Shown piece after piece: positions 25,725 through 34,203 of a stretch of DNA of 64,000 bases. Source of the stretch: Sulfurimonadaceae bacterium (GTDB lineage: Bacteria; Campylobacterota; Campylobacteria; Campylobacterales; Sulfurimonadaceae); the NCBI GenBank assembly GCA_016744575.1, contig JADGEC010000002.1:1-64000 (forward strand). The letters run 5' to 3'. The position numbers were made by a program, and so were the translations under genes. The notes below the pieces were generated by a model that worked only from the letters and a program-made list of their open reading frames with translations, made no database searches and was not told the DNA's origin. Position 1 is the first letter of the stretch. Each line of letters opens with the position of its first letter.

Positions 25725-26486
25725 CTAAAGGTGCCCTTTGACATGAGAGAAGCTGCTTAGCAGTAAGAATGCCCCCAGTGTGATGATCAGTGCTGCAGCG
25801 AAGAACTCAAGCAGATAACCATACTTTCCAAAGGCGTTACCGCCGCGTCTTTGCACGCCCACAGCAATGATACCGGCTAGTGAGATAGTGAGGCCCATCC
25901 CTATGCTCATCACCAGTGCTGTGGCGATCCCGGTGAGTATGTGCCCCAATGAGATAGCGAAAAGGGTGATAGTCATGACTCCAGGACAGGGGACGATCCC
26001 GGCTGAGAAGGCTACAGCAAAGTCACTTTTACCAGATATCTGTATCTCTTCATCACGATCTCGACGATGCTTATAGGCTTCATAGATGAGATAGAGCCCG
26101 ACGATCATGATCAAGACAGCGGAGATGATCGTAGAGATATGGGCGATGTTGTGGAACGCTTTGGTAAAGAGGGTCTCGATGAGGTAGTAGACGACAAAGG
26201 TAAGCAGGAGTGCAGAGATGGCGTGTACGATGGCGATCATATAACCCATCTTAAACGCTTTTTTTAGGTCACCACCCTGTTTGAGAAAATAAAAACCTAC
26301 GAGTGCTTTGCCATGACCCGGACCAGCGGCATGGATGACACCATAGGCAAAGGCGATGGCCAAAAGAGTGAGCACTCCTCCGACAGGGTCGTTCTCAAGC
26401 TCTCGGAGATTACCGGAGACCAGGGAGTTTAGTTTGTACTGCCACTGAGTCAGTAGACGGAGGAAGTCACTGTAGTACTCGCTCAT
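25725..26486 (-). CDS. NicO-type nickel/cobalt exporter
   Basis: 253-residue membrane protein of the NicO/RcnA family (PF03824). The signature HAAGPGHGKALVGFY (H52 and H58) lies in helix 1-2 and IVPCPGVMTITL in the second half; a charged His/Arg loop (KHRRDRDEE) sits between. Six or so helices. It probably exports Ni or Co, or an unknown metal, from the cytoplasm. Its ATG overlaps the DUF1007 stop by 4 nt, a pairing seen in many proteobacteria where DUF1007 is thought to assist metal transport. Confidence 0.85.
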   Translation of the reverse strand: MSEYYSDFLRLLTQWQYKLNSLVSGNLRELENDPVGGVLTLLAIAFAYGVIHAAGPGHGKALVGFYFLKQGGDLKKAFKMGYMIAIVHAISALLLTFVVYYLIETLFTKAFHNIAHISTIISAVLIMIVGLYLIYEAYKHRRDRDEEIQISGKSDFAVAFSAGIVPCPGVMTITLFAISLGHILTGIATALVMSIGMGLTISLAGIIAVGVQRRGGNAFGKYGYLLEFFAAALIITLGAFLLLSSFSHVKGHL

Positions 26487-26989
26487 CGAAGCTCCAGTAT
26501 GTAACCGAAGAAGTAGTCGCCATCGAGTTTTTTAAGCTCAAATGATCTGCTTTTGTCTGTCATCTTTATAAAAGCCTTTTTGAGGAGATAGGCGGTAAAC
26601 ATCTCCTCATCGTAAAATCTGATCTCTGTCGTCCCTTCTGGACGTGGTAAGGTGAAGTAGAAATTGACTTTATACTCCTCGATGGATGCCATAAACGAGT
26701 CGCTTTCGGGTGTAGCGATCTTCTTTCCATCGTGGTAGAAATAGGTGTAGTACTCAAACTCTTTAAGGCCAGCAAAGGTCTCTTTATAAAGAGTACCGCT
26801 CTCTTTCTCGCTCAAGCTCCCATCATGGTCCCGGTCAAAATCCATGATAAGCATCTGTGAGCTCATCTCATCAAACTCCCAGCGGATAGTGATGCTTTCT
26901 TCATCAATAGCGGGATAGACATCCACAAAGCTGTGAGGGTGTGCCGAAAGTGTTATCATCGATAGTAAAAACAGTATAGATATCCGCAT
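26483..26989 (-). CDS. DUF1007 periplasmic protein
   Basis: 168 residues, signal peptide (1-16, cut after LSA), then mature HPHSFVDVYP: the N-terminal H-x-H is the hallmark of DUF1007 (PF06226) and could bind a metal through the free amino end. An EF-hand-like acidic loop follows (DFDRDHDGSLSEKE, about residues 50-63), suggesting calcium binding. It is the first gene of a minus-strand pair with the NicO exporter, overlapping by 4 nt; a role in presenting Ni/Co or sensing metal is inference. Confidence 0.85.
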   Translation of the reverse strand: MRISILFLLSMITLSAHPHSFVDVYPAIDEESITIRWEFDEMSSQMLIMDFDRDHDGSLSEKESGTLYKETFAGLKEFEYYTYFYHDGKKIATPESDSFMASIEEYKVNFYFTLPRPEGTTEIRFYDEEMFTAYLLKKAFIKMTDKSRSFELKKLDGDYFFGYILELR

Positions 26990-27135
26990 TCGGCCCTTTC
27001 ATCGATCAAAGGGGTATTTTATCAGAAGAAACTAAAGGTCATTTAACATAGATGCTACATAGGGTCTCTGGCCAAGTAATAATATTTACTTTCAGTTGTT
27101 AACACTTACTGTTTTTATATAAAATTTGCTATTCT

Positions 27136-27141
27136 TATAAT
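27136..27141 (+). promoter_or_regulatory. -10 box of the signalling island
   Basis: TATAAT 70 nt upstream of the REC-PilZ start, in an AT-rich stretch between divergent genes. A small palindrome TTGTTAACA lies about 35 nt upstream of it. Confidence 0.45.
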
Positions 27142-27211
27142 CAGGGTACTTCCAAAAGGTCTGAGCTTGTTTTAGATTAGATTTCCAGAGGCGCCTAAAA
27201 GAGGATGTCAG

Positions 27212-28717
27212 ATGCCTGAGAAAGATAAGATAAAACTCCTTAAACAGCTTGCTTCACCATTGACTCTACTCTATGTAGAGGATAATGAAAGACTCCGTGA
27301 GCAGGGTGTCGTACTTTTTCAAAAGTTCTTTAAAGAGGTGTTCGTCGCGGTAGATGGTCTTGATGGCCTGGAACAGTTCAAAGCGCACCGTCCAAACCTC
27401 GTAGTCAGTGACATAAAGATGCCGAAGATGAGCGGCCTTGAGATGACACGCCGCATCCACAAGGTCTCGCCGGACGCAAAGATCATCATGACTTCCGGCC
27501 ATGCAGATCCAGAGAACCTTCTTGAAGCCATAAACAGTGGTGTGTTTCGTTTTTTGGTCAAGCCGCTGTCGGTCGCAAAACTTTCCACTATCCTCTTAGA
27601 GACGCTGGAAGTGGTCGAGGCGGAAGGCGAGGAGCGCCTGTTTGATTTTTATGTAGAGAACATCTTCAACTATCAAAACAGTATGATCGTCCTTTACAAG
27701 GGTAATCAACCCGTCATCGTCAATGATCGTTTTTTAAGTTTCTTTGACATGGAGTCACTTTCGGACTATCAAGATCACTACGGTAACCTTGGAAAGCATT
27801 TCCTCGAACATAAGGACTTTCTTTACAATCATGAACTTGTAGACTGGTTCAATGAAGCCAGAGCGCACATGGGACAGCTCTATCATGTCAAGATGTATGA
27901 CACTCAGACTCAGGTACACCATTTTCTCTTTAAGATGACGGCGATCGAGAGTAAGAAGAACCATTACATCGTCTCTATGGATGATATTACCGAGTTGGGT
28001 CTATTGAAGCTATTTGATGAGAAGGCCAGTGATGACGACCAGCGATTCCGTGATAAAAGCAACTTTGTCAAACTGCTTGAAGCGTTAAAGCGAAACAGTG
28101 CGGAGATCGTACTTCACAACTTCTACAAAGGTCTGAAGATCACCAATCCTGGAGTGGTCGTCACGGCAGAAGATAAGAAGATAGAGATCCGAAGTAGCTT
28201 TCTACAGCAGAAGGCAGTCCTGAATGAAAAACGGACTATTCTAACGTCAGAGGCCTTTCCTGCCGATATACTTTGTACAACGATCAAAAAAGTCGATTTC
28301 GATACGCAAGGCATCATCATCGATGATCTTCGTTTTGTCAACAGCTCACCGGCACAGCGTGAACATATGCAGCTAGAGCCTGAAGATACCCATAAGATAT
28401 CACTCTTTTATCAGGAACACCGTTTTGCGACGGAGATCCGCATCATGGATATCTCACTGAAGTCAGTACAGATCACGGTACCAGTACTACCGGCAGGTTT
28501 TAGAGCAGAAGATGATGTCCATCTCGATATGGTCTTTGAGCTAAACCGTCGACCACTTATCGTCAACTGTGCAGCAAATGTCCTGCTTATCAAAGAGGTG
28601 GGAAGAGAGTTTCAGGTCGTCTTGAGCATGGAACTAAGTAAGAGCGCACAAAAATCATTGACAGAGTATCTTGCTAAGCGACAGATGAACTTGATCAGAG
28701 AGTTTAAAGGATTATAG
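27212..28717 (+). CDS. Response regulator with PAS-like and PilZ domains
   Basis: 501 residues. Receiver domain about 14-130: LYVEDNE acid pocket, phospho-acceptor Asp in VVSDIKMPKMSG, Lys in FLVKPL. The middle (about 145-265) resembles a PAS fold (QNSMIVLYKGNQPVIVNDRF in pieces). The C-terminal 230 residues look like a YcgR-N plus PilZ pair; the PilZ motifs are degenerate: only one Arg in AQREHMQ where RxxxR is usual, and DISLKS for DxSxxG. Cyclic-di-GMP binding is therefore doubtful. First gene of the signalling island, 1 nt ahead of the ODP gene, so one transcript. Confidence 0.8.
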   Translation: MPEKDKIKLLKQLASPLTLLYVEDNERLREQGVVLFQKFFKEVFVAVDGLDGLEQFKAHRPNLVVSDIKMPKMSGLEMTRRIHKVSPDAKIIMTSGHADPENLLEAINSGVFRFLVKPLSVAKLSTILLETLEVVEAEGEERLFDFYVENIFNYQNSMIVLYKGNQPVIVNDRFLSFFDMESLSDYQDHYGNLGKHFLEHKDFLYNHELVDWFNEARAHMGQLYHVKMYDTQTQVHHFLFKMTAIESKKNHYIVSMDDITELGLLKLFDEKASDDDQRFRDKSNFVKLLEALKRNSAEIVLHNFYKGLKITNPGVVVTAEDKKIEIRSSFLQQKAVLNEKRTILTSEAFPADILCTTIKKVDFDTQGIIIDDLRFVNSSPAQREHMQLEPEDTHKISLFYQEHRFATEIRIMDISLKSVQITVPVLPAGFRAEDDVHLDMVFELNRRPLIVNCAANVLLIKEVGREFQVVLSMELSKSAQKSLTEYLAKRQMNLIREFKGL

Positions 28718-28718
28718 G

Positions 28719-29474
28719 ATGAAAGAAGAGCTTGTACTTTATGAAGAGGGCGCACATAAGTGTATTATGTTCAGTTTTGATGATGAGGAACATGAGGATC
28801 GATTTCTTTCAGTCAATCAGTTTCTGATCATCCAGAAAGATACTGCGATGCTGATAGATCCCGGAAGCCAGGCTGTGTATGACGAGATGTATGATGCGGT
28901 AGAACGACTTATTGGGATAGACAAGCTGAAGTTCATCTTCTTCTCACATCAGGATCCTGATGTCGCTGGATCTATTGCAGAATGGAGCATAGCGACGTCA
29001 GCTAAGATCATTCTTCCCGGGATCTGGGTGCGTTTCATGAGTCACTACGGAGTGATGGATATGAATCGCTTGACGGCGCTGCCTGATCATGGTGCGAAGA
29101 TCCCTTTTGGAGAGAACTATTTTCAGTTCATCCCTGCACACTTCTTACACTCACCGGGGAACTTCTCTCTTTATGACAGCCGCTCTAAGATCTTGTTCTC
29201 GGGCGATATCGGGGCGGCGGTCCTTCCACCACAGGATGTCTACAAGGAGGTGACGGACTTTGAAGCTCATCAGCCTTTCCTTGAAGGTTTTCACAGACGC
29301 TATATGGCAGGAAACACCTTTACGAGAAAATGGGTCGAGAAGGTAAGAGCACATGATGTGGATATGATCGTCCCTCAGCATGGTGCTGTGTTCAAAGATG
29401 AACACACAGACGCTTTTCTCACCTGGTTTGAGGAGCTGAAGTGCGGTGGTGATCTCATCGATGAGATCTATTGA
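28719..29474 (+). CDS. ODP-type diiron MBL-fold protein (oxygen sensor candidate)
   Basis: 251-residue protein with the metallo-beta-lactamase core of flavodiiron proteins but no flavodoxin domain. Ligands: H and acids in SHQDPDVAGS, H in FLHSPGNF, D in LFSGDIGA and H in VPQHGAVF. In place of the HxExDH of FprA it has HxDxDV, so one iron ligand differs, as in oxygen-binding diiron proteins (ODP) that feed bacterial chemotaxis. Cytoplasmic. Lies between the REC-PilZ protein and the PAS kinase with 1 nt and 34 nt gaps; I infer that it reports oxygen or NO to one of them. Confidence 0.8.
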   Translation: MKEELVLYEEGAHKCIMFSFDDEEHEDRFLSVNQFLIIQKDTAMLIDPGSQAVYDEMYDAVERLIGIDKLKFIFFSHQDPDVAGSIAEWSIATSAKIILPGIWVRFMSHYGVMDMNRLTALPDHGAKIPFGENYFQFIPAHFLHSPGNFSLYDSRSKILFSGDIGAAVLPPQDVYKEVTDFEAHQPFLEGFHRRYMAGNTFTRKWVEKVRAHDVDMIVPQHGAVFKDEHTDAFLTWFEELKCGGDLIDEIY

Positions 29475-29508
29475 CAGCTCGAACTTTATGAGCATAGATT
29501 CGTAATAG

Positions 29509-32500
29509 ATGGATAAGGATATGAAGAGTAGGGATCTCGATGAGTTCATCGCTTTTTTACGTGAGAACGAGCGATGGCTGATGAAACGTACCATGAAGTA
29601 TGCCAAAGCGCAGGAGTACACGAAGTACACTTCGACGCTTCTTGAAGCCTGGCGGATCTCCATCGTTGGTTTGACCGATTCGCTAGCATTGATGATGCAA
29701 AACAGTACTGACATCCCTGAACTCACGCCAGATGAACACTATGATGATGATCCGGCATGTGCATTTGGAGTCAAAGAAGCCAGACTTCATAGAAGCCGCG
29801 GTGTCAACTTGGCCATGTTCTTCACTCTTTTTAAATATTATCGTCAAAGTTATCTTGAGTTACTCGTAGAAAGCTACCCCGACTCCTCACATCTTGAGTA
29901 TCTTCTGGCCTATACCAACCGTTTCTTCGATCGTGTGGAGAGCGCGTACATCATCGAGTGGTCGGGCAGAGACGCAGAAGAACAGATCCATGAACTTGCC
30001 GAGATGAACAGGAGACAGGCAAATGAGAAAAACCGCTATCTGACCATCTTTGACTCTATCGACTCTGCTTCGATGGTCATCTCCACCACTGGGGTCATCG
30101 AAAACTACAACCTTAGAGCAGGCAAGCTCTTCTTTCAAGATGAAAAGATAGGCAGATACTACTATAGTGAGCCTAAGAGACTACACCTTAAAGAGGTCTA
30201 TCCGAAGTTATATACCTATCTGCAGAGTGACGATGAAGAGCCTCTCCAGTGGCGACATGACAAAAAGGTATACAGCGTCACGATAAAAAGTCTGCATGAT
30301 ATCAGTAAGAAAAATGAAGGATGGGTACTCCTCTTTAGTGATATCACCGAGATCGAAGCAAGTGAAAGGTATTTTCGCCAGCTCTATGAGGATGCTCCGA
30401 TCGCTTATCAGTCACTTGATAAAGATGGTGTATTAGTGAGGGTCAACAAAAAATGGCTTGAAGAGCTGGGTTATAAGAACGAAGAGGTCATCGGTAGACG
30501 TTTTGAGGAGTTCCTGATAGCCGATCATCGCCTAAGATCTACCAAGAGTTTCTCAAGCTTTATAGAAGCAGGCCATATCAATGGCATCGAATATGAGATG
30601 ATCTGTAAGGATGGCGAACATATCATCGTCGTCTTCAGTGGCAAAAATGTTACGGATGATCCTGAGATGGTCTTTCGAACACACTGTGTCTTTACCAACA
30701 TCACCTCTCAAAAGCAGTTGGAGAAGAGACTGCTCTATGAGGAGCAGTACCTGAGTGCTATATTCGAAGCTGTTCCAAATATCATGATGACGACTGATGG
30801 TGAGGATATCGATCGTGCCAATGAGAACATGCTAAGACTTTTGGGCTACCCGAGCCTGGATATGTTTAAGGAAGAGCATCGATGCATCTGCGAGCTTTTT
30901 GTGAAAGAAGAGGGCTACTTGCAAAAGCAGATGGGGGATCTGACCTGGATAGAACATGTCGTCCAAAACCCGACTATCGTCCATAAAGCCAAGATCACTC
31001 TAGACGATAAAGACCGTACCTACGTCGTATCAGTCAGTGTATTATTGCTTGATAAAAGAAGTCGTTACATCACGACATTGACAGATGTGACGGAGATCGA
31101 ACTGATACTTGAGCGGCATGAGTATGCTATGGTCGGTGCCAATGATGGGATCTGGGATTGGGACATCCCGAAGAACACTATCTACTTCTCACCTCGCTGG
31201 AGGTCAATGCTTGGACTTGATGAAAAGACGATTGGTAATACGTTTGCAGAGTTTGAAGCTCTTGTCCACCCTGATGATATGGTCAATATCATGCAAAAAG
31301 TCCGAGCGCACCTTGAAGGAGGTGTGCCATATGTGACGATGATGCGGATGCGTCACCGTGATGGTCGTTGGTTATGGATACTGGCCCGTGGAAAAGTCGT
31401 AGAATGGACGATGGACGGGATACCGCTTCGTATGGTCGGTACCCATACGGATATCACAGAGGTCAAGGAGAAAGAGGCGAAGATCGAAGAACTTCGTACA
31501 CTATTGAAAAATATTCTTGATTCTGTTGAGAACCTGATCTTTGTCAAAGATAAGGACTTTCGTTATATTGAGTGCAACCCAGCGTTTGAACGCTTTATGG
31601 GTAGAACACGAGAGGAGCTCATTGGGAAGAGTGATTATGAGTTCTTTGATAAAGAGGTGGCTGATTTCTTTAGAGGAAAAGACAAAGAGATGTTCTCCGA
31701 GGGGAATACCCGGTCGAATTTCGAGTGGGTGACCTATCCTGATGGTCATGAAGTCTATCTTCTGACGGTCAAAGCTCCCTTGCGAGATGATAAGGAAGAG
31801 ATCATCGGACTGGTAGGAAACTCAGTCGACCTTACGGAGCAGTACAGAGACCAGCAGGAGATCGCCAAGTTCAAACAGATACTTGAGAAGAGTCCTGTCT
31901 CCATCATCATCACAGATGTCGAAGGAAACATAGAGTATGTCAACCCCTGGTTTACCCATGTGTCTGGTTATAGTCCAGAAGAAGCTATCGGTAAGACCCC
32001 TCGTATACTAAAATGTGACCGTCATCCCGAGAGTGACTACCAGGAACTATGGAATGAGATCACACATGATCGTGTCTGGTCCGGGACGTTTTTGAACATA
32101 AAGAAGAGTGGAGAAGAGTTCTGGGAGGCAGCGATCATCGTACCGGTGTTTGATGATGAGGGTCAGATCGTCAACTACATCGGGATCCAACAAGAGATCA
32201 CAGAACAAGTCCAGCTCAGAGAAGAGCTAAAAGATCAAGAGAAGATCATGATAGCACAATCACGTCACGCGGCGATGGGTGAGATGGTCTCCATGATAGC
32301 CCACCAGTGGCGACAACCTATCACCGTCATCTCTATGGGCGCGAACAACATCCTAGCAGATATCGATCTCAATCAGATAGATGCAGAGGAGTTTAAAGTG
32401 CAGGCAAGAGGGATATTGAACCAGACACAGCATCTCTCCAAGACCATCGATGACTTTAGGGATTTCTTTCGCCCGGATAAAGAGATAGAGGAGGTCAGGG

Positions 32501-32955
32501 TCAAGGATGTCTTGGAAGAGGCATATAAGATCATCGGAAAAAGCCTGGAACACAGTGCTGTGACCTACCACGTAAGTCATGAGAGTGTCCAGACGATAAA
32601 GACCTACTCGCGAGAACTGCTTCAGGTCTACATCAATCTACTCAAGAACGCGAAAGAGGCATTGGTAGATCATCGAGAGGATGAGCGTAAGATCGAGGTG
32701 AGTATACGTGATGAAGATGACTTGGTCATCACGAAGGTGTGTGATAATGGCAGTGGTATAGAAGAGGCCATCATCGACCGAGTGTTTGAACCCTACTTCT
32801 CGACCAAAGATGCGCAGACTGGGACGGGTCTTGGACTCTATATGTCCAAGACTATCGTGGAGAAACATCTACATGGTAAGATCGAGGTGAAGAACACTCA
32901 AGACGGTGTCTGTTTTATCATCTCTCTACCCTTAGTGTGGAGAAGTGATCGATGA
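29509..32955 (+). CDS. Cytosolic multi-PAS sensor histidine kinase
   Basis: 1148 residues with no membrane helix. The N-terminal 155 residues are all-helical and reminiscent of RsbRD-N-like sensor domains (HRSRGVNLAMFFTLFKYYR). Then come about six PAS/PAC units (170-905); the fourth has DGIWDWDIPKNTIYFSP and the last WSGTFLNIKKSGEEFW. Kinase box H-Q-W-R-Q-P near residue 931, HATPase with DNGSGI and GTGLGLYMSK. Upstream neighbour is the ODP protein, which may be its oxygen-sensing partner. ATG 29509 and 29521 are both possible; neither has a strong ribosome site. Confidence 0.88.
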   Translation: MDKDMKSRDLDEFIAFLRENERWLMKRTMKYAKAQEYTKYTSTLLEAWRISIVGLTDSLALMMQNSTDIPELTPDEHYDDDPACAFGVKEARLHRSRGVNLAMFFTLFKYYRQSYLELLVESYPDSSHLEYLLAYTNRFFDRVESAYIIEWSGRDAEEQIHELAEMNRRQANEKNRYLTIFDSIDSASMVISTTGVIENYNLRAGKLFFQDEKIGRYYYSEPKRLHLKEVYPKLYTYLQSDDEEPLQWRHDKKVYSVTIKSLHDISKKNEGWVLLFSDITEIEASERYFRQLYEDAPIAYQSLDKDGVLVRVNKKWLEELGYKNEEVIGRRFEEFLIADHRLRSTKSFSSFIEAGHINGIEYEMICKDGEHIIVVFSGKNVTDDPEMVFRTHCVFTNITSQKQLEKRLLYEEQYLSAIFEAVPNIMMTTDGEDIDRANENMLRLLGYPSLDMFKEEHRCICELFVKEEGYLQKQMGDLTWIEHVVQNPTIVHKAKITLDDKDRTYVVSVSVLLLDKRSRYITTLTDVTEIELILERHEYAMVGANDGIWDWDIPKNTIYFSPRWRSMLGLDEKTIGNTFAEFEALVHPDDMVNIMQKVRAHLEGGVPYVTMMRMRHRDGRWLWILARGKVVEWTMDGIPLRMVGTHTDITEVKEKEAKIEELRTLLKNILDSVENLIFVKDKDFRYIECNPAFERFMGRTREELIGKSDYEFFDKEVADFFRGKDKEMFSEGNTRSNFEWVTYPDGHEVYLLTVKAPLRDDKEEIIGLVGNSVDLTEQYRDQQEIAKFKQILEKSPVSIIITDVEGNIEYVNPWFTHVSGYSPEEAIGKTPRILKCDRHPESDYQELWNEITHDRVWSGTFLNIKKSGEEFWEAAIIVPVFDDEGQIVNYIGIQQEITEQVQLREELKDQEKIMIAQSRHAAMGEMVSMIAHQWRQPITVISMGANNILADIDLNQIDAEEFKVQARGILNQTQHLSKTIDDFRDFFRPDKEIEEVRVKDVLEEAYKIIGKSLEHSAVTYHVSHESVQTIKTYSRELLQVYINLLKNAKEALVDHREDERKIEVSIRDEDDLVITKVCDNGSGIEEAIIDRVFEPYFSTKDAQTGTGLGLYMSKTIVEKHLHGKIEVKNTQDGVCFIISLPLVWRSDR

Positions 32956-33079
32956 GAATAGGAAGAGATACCTGTTTAAGCGTCACTGACCTGATGAAAT
33001 CAAAGGAGAAGCAAGTGAGAAGTAGGCCTTTAGCTGCAGCTGTTCTCTTGATCTTTAAGAGCGATTATAGGAGACGACG

Positions 33080-33478
33080 ATGAGTGAACTTGCCGGATTA
33101 CGTGAAAAAGTGAAAGGACTCTCAGTCCTGGTCGTGGATGATGAGGTAAAAGTCCTGGAGGGTTCTGTCATCTTCTTGAAAAAGTTCTTCGATCAGGTGG
33201 ATTCTGCTGCAAATGGTAAAAGTGCATTGGAGAAGTTTACTGTACCGGGTGCTTACGATGTCGTCATGAGTGATCTTCAGATGCCAGGGATGGATGGCTG
33301 GGAACTTATAGCTAAGATACGGGAGAAGGAGGAGAGGACTTTTGTAGCAGCGATGACCGGTTCTCCGGATGCGACACCGGAACAACTTCTGCTCTGTGAT
33401 GCTTACCTCACCAAGCCTGTCAGTATTGAAGAGTTGATCTTGATGTTGACAAAGGTTATTGAAAAGCAAGGGCTATGA
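33080..33478 (+). CDS. Single-domain response regulator
   Basis: 132-residue REC domain without output. VVDDEVKVLEG gives the acid pocket, Asp about 61 (VVMSDLQMPGMDGW) is the acceptor, AMTGSPD holds the Thr and YLTKPVS the Lys. Close paralogue of the protein at 38724-39128 (same FFDxVD and MPxMxGWELI elements). Likely a phosphate shuttle or binding-type output for the H-Q-W-R-Q-P kinases. ATG 33080 follows TAGGAGAC; the 124-nt gap before it has no gene. Stop overlaps the next start by 4 nt (ATGA). Confidence 0.88.
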   Translation: MSELAGLREKVKGLSVLVVDDEVKVLEGSVIFLKKFFDQVDSAANGKSALEKFTVPGAYDVVMSDLQMPGMDGWELIAKIREKEERTFVAAMTGSPDATPEQLLLCDAYLTKPVSIEELILMLTKVIEKQGL

Positions 33479-34194
33479 TGGGTCCTTTTGGTAGTATCGT
33501 TCGTAGCATCATCATCTTTGTGAGCCTGAGTCTCTCTGCTTTAGCTTATGAGAGTAGCAATATCCAGTTCCTCTATTCAGATGGCTTTAATGGGGATTCT
33601 GTTGCCTATGACACGGTAGACGGCAAGAAGAGTACCATCACTTTCGAGCACTATCGGACATGGGCGCTGGGAGATCTTTATATGTTTGTCGATCTCATGG
33701 ATGGAAAGAAGCTTGATGGTAATACCTCTTTTGAGCTCTATGCGGAGATAGCGCCACGCTTCTCTTTTAGTAAGATGACCGGTTCAGCCGTCTCGCTTGG
33801 AGTATTTACTGATTTCTATCTGGCGACACAGATAAATCAGGGTAACGACTATCAGGCACTGCTGTTAGGGCTGGGTACGGATATCCGTATGCCCGGATTT
33901 GAGTACAGCTCTTTGAACTTTTACTGGAGATCGACGAACATTGCCAATGATACCTACCAGGTCACGGCGGCCTATCGAAGTAAAGAGGTATTCCATCTGC
34001 ATCTCGAGGGCTTTATCGATGTCACCTCCCGTATCATAAATACGCAAAACCAGCTCCTGTGGGATGTGGGTTCCTTTGTCACAAAAGTAGATGAGCTTTA
34101 TGCCGGGACGGAGTGGCTCTATTATGACCATAATAACAATGGTACTAGTGCGCATACGAATGTGTGGCAACTGATGATCAAGTACCGTTTTTGA
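33475..34194 (+). CDS. Outer-membrane Tsx-like channel (DUF5020-like)
   Basis: 239 residues. Signal peptide about 1-23 (cut after SALA), then alternating beta strands and a terminal aromatic Phe (IKYRF), typical of outer-membrane barrels. Strands and turn motifs (NIQFLYSDGF, ITFEHYRTWALGDLYMFVDL, SFELYAEIAPRFS) resemble Tsx nucleoside channels and DUF5020. Genes overlap by 4 nt with the REC protein upstream and are 9 nt from the NMT1-sensor kinase downstream, so this pore is probably produced together with the sensor and may admit its ligand to the periplasm. Confidence 0.75.
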   Translation: MMGPFGSIVRSIIIFVSLSLSALAYESSNIQFLYSDGFNGDSVAYDTVDGKKSTITFEHYRTWALGDLYMFVDLMDGKKLDGNTSFELYAEIAPRFSFSKMTGSAVSLGVFTDFYLATQINQGNDYQALLLGLGTDIRMPGFEYSSLNFYWRSTNIANDTYQVTAAYRSKEVFHLHLEGFIDVTSRIINTQNQLLWDVGSFVTKVDELYAGTEWLYYDHNNNGTSAHTNVWQLMIKYRF

Positions 34195-34203
34195 TCATCG
34201 GAC

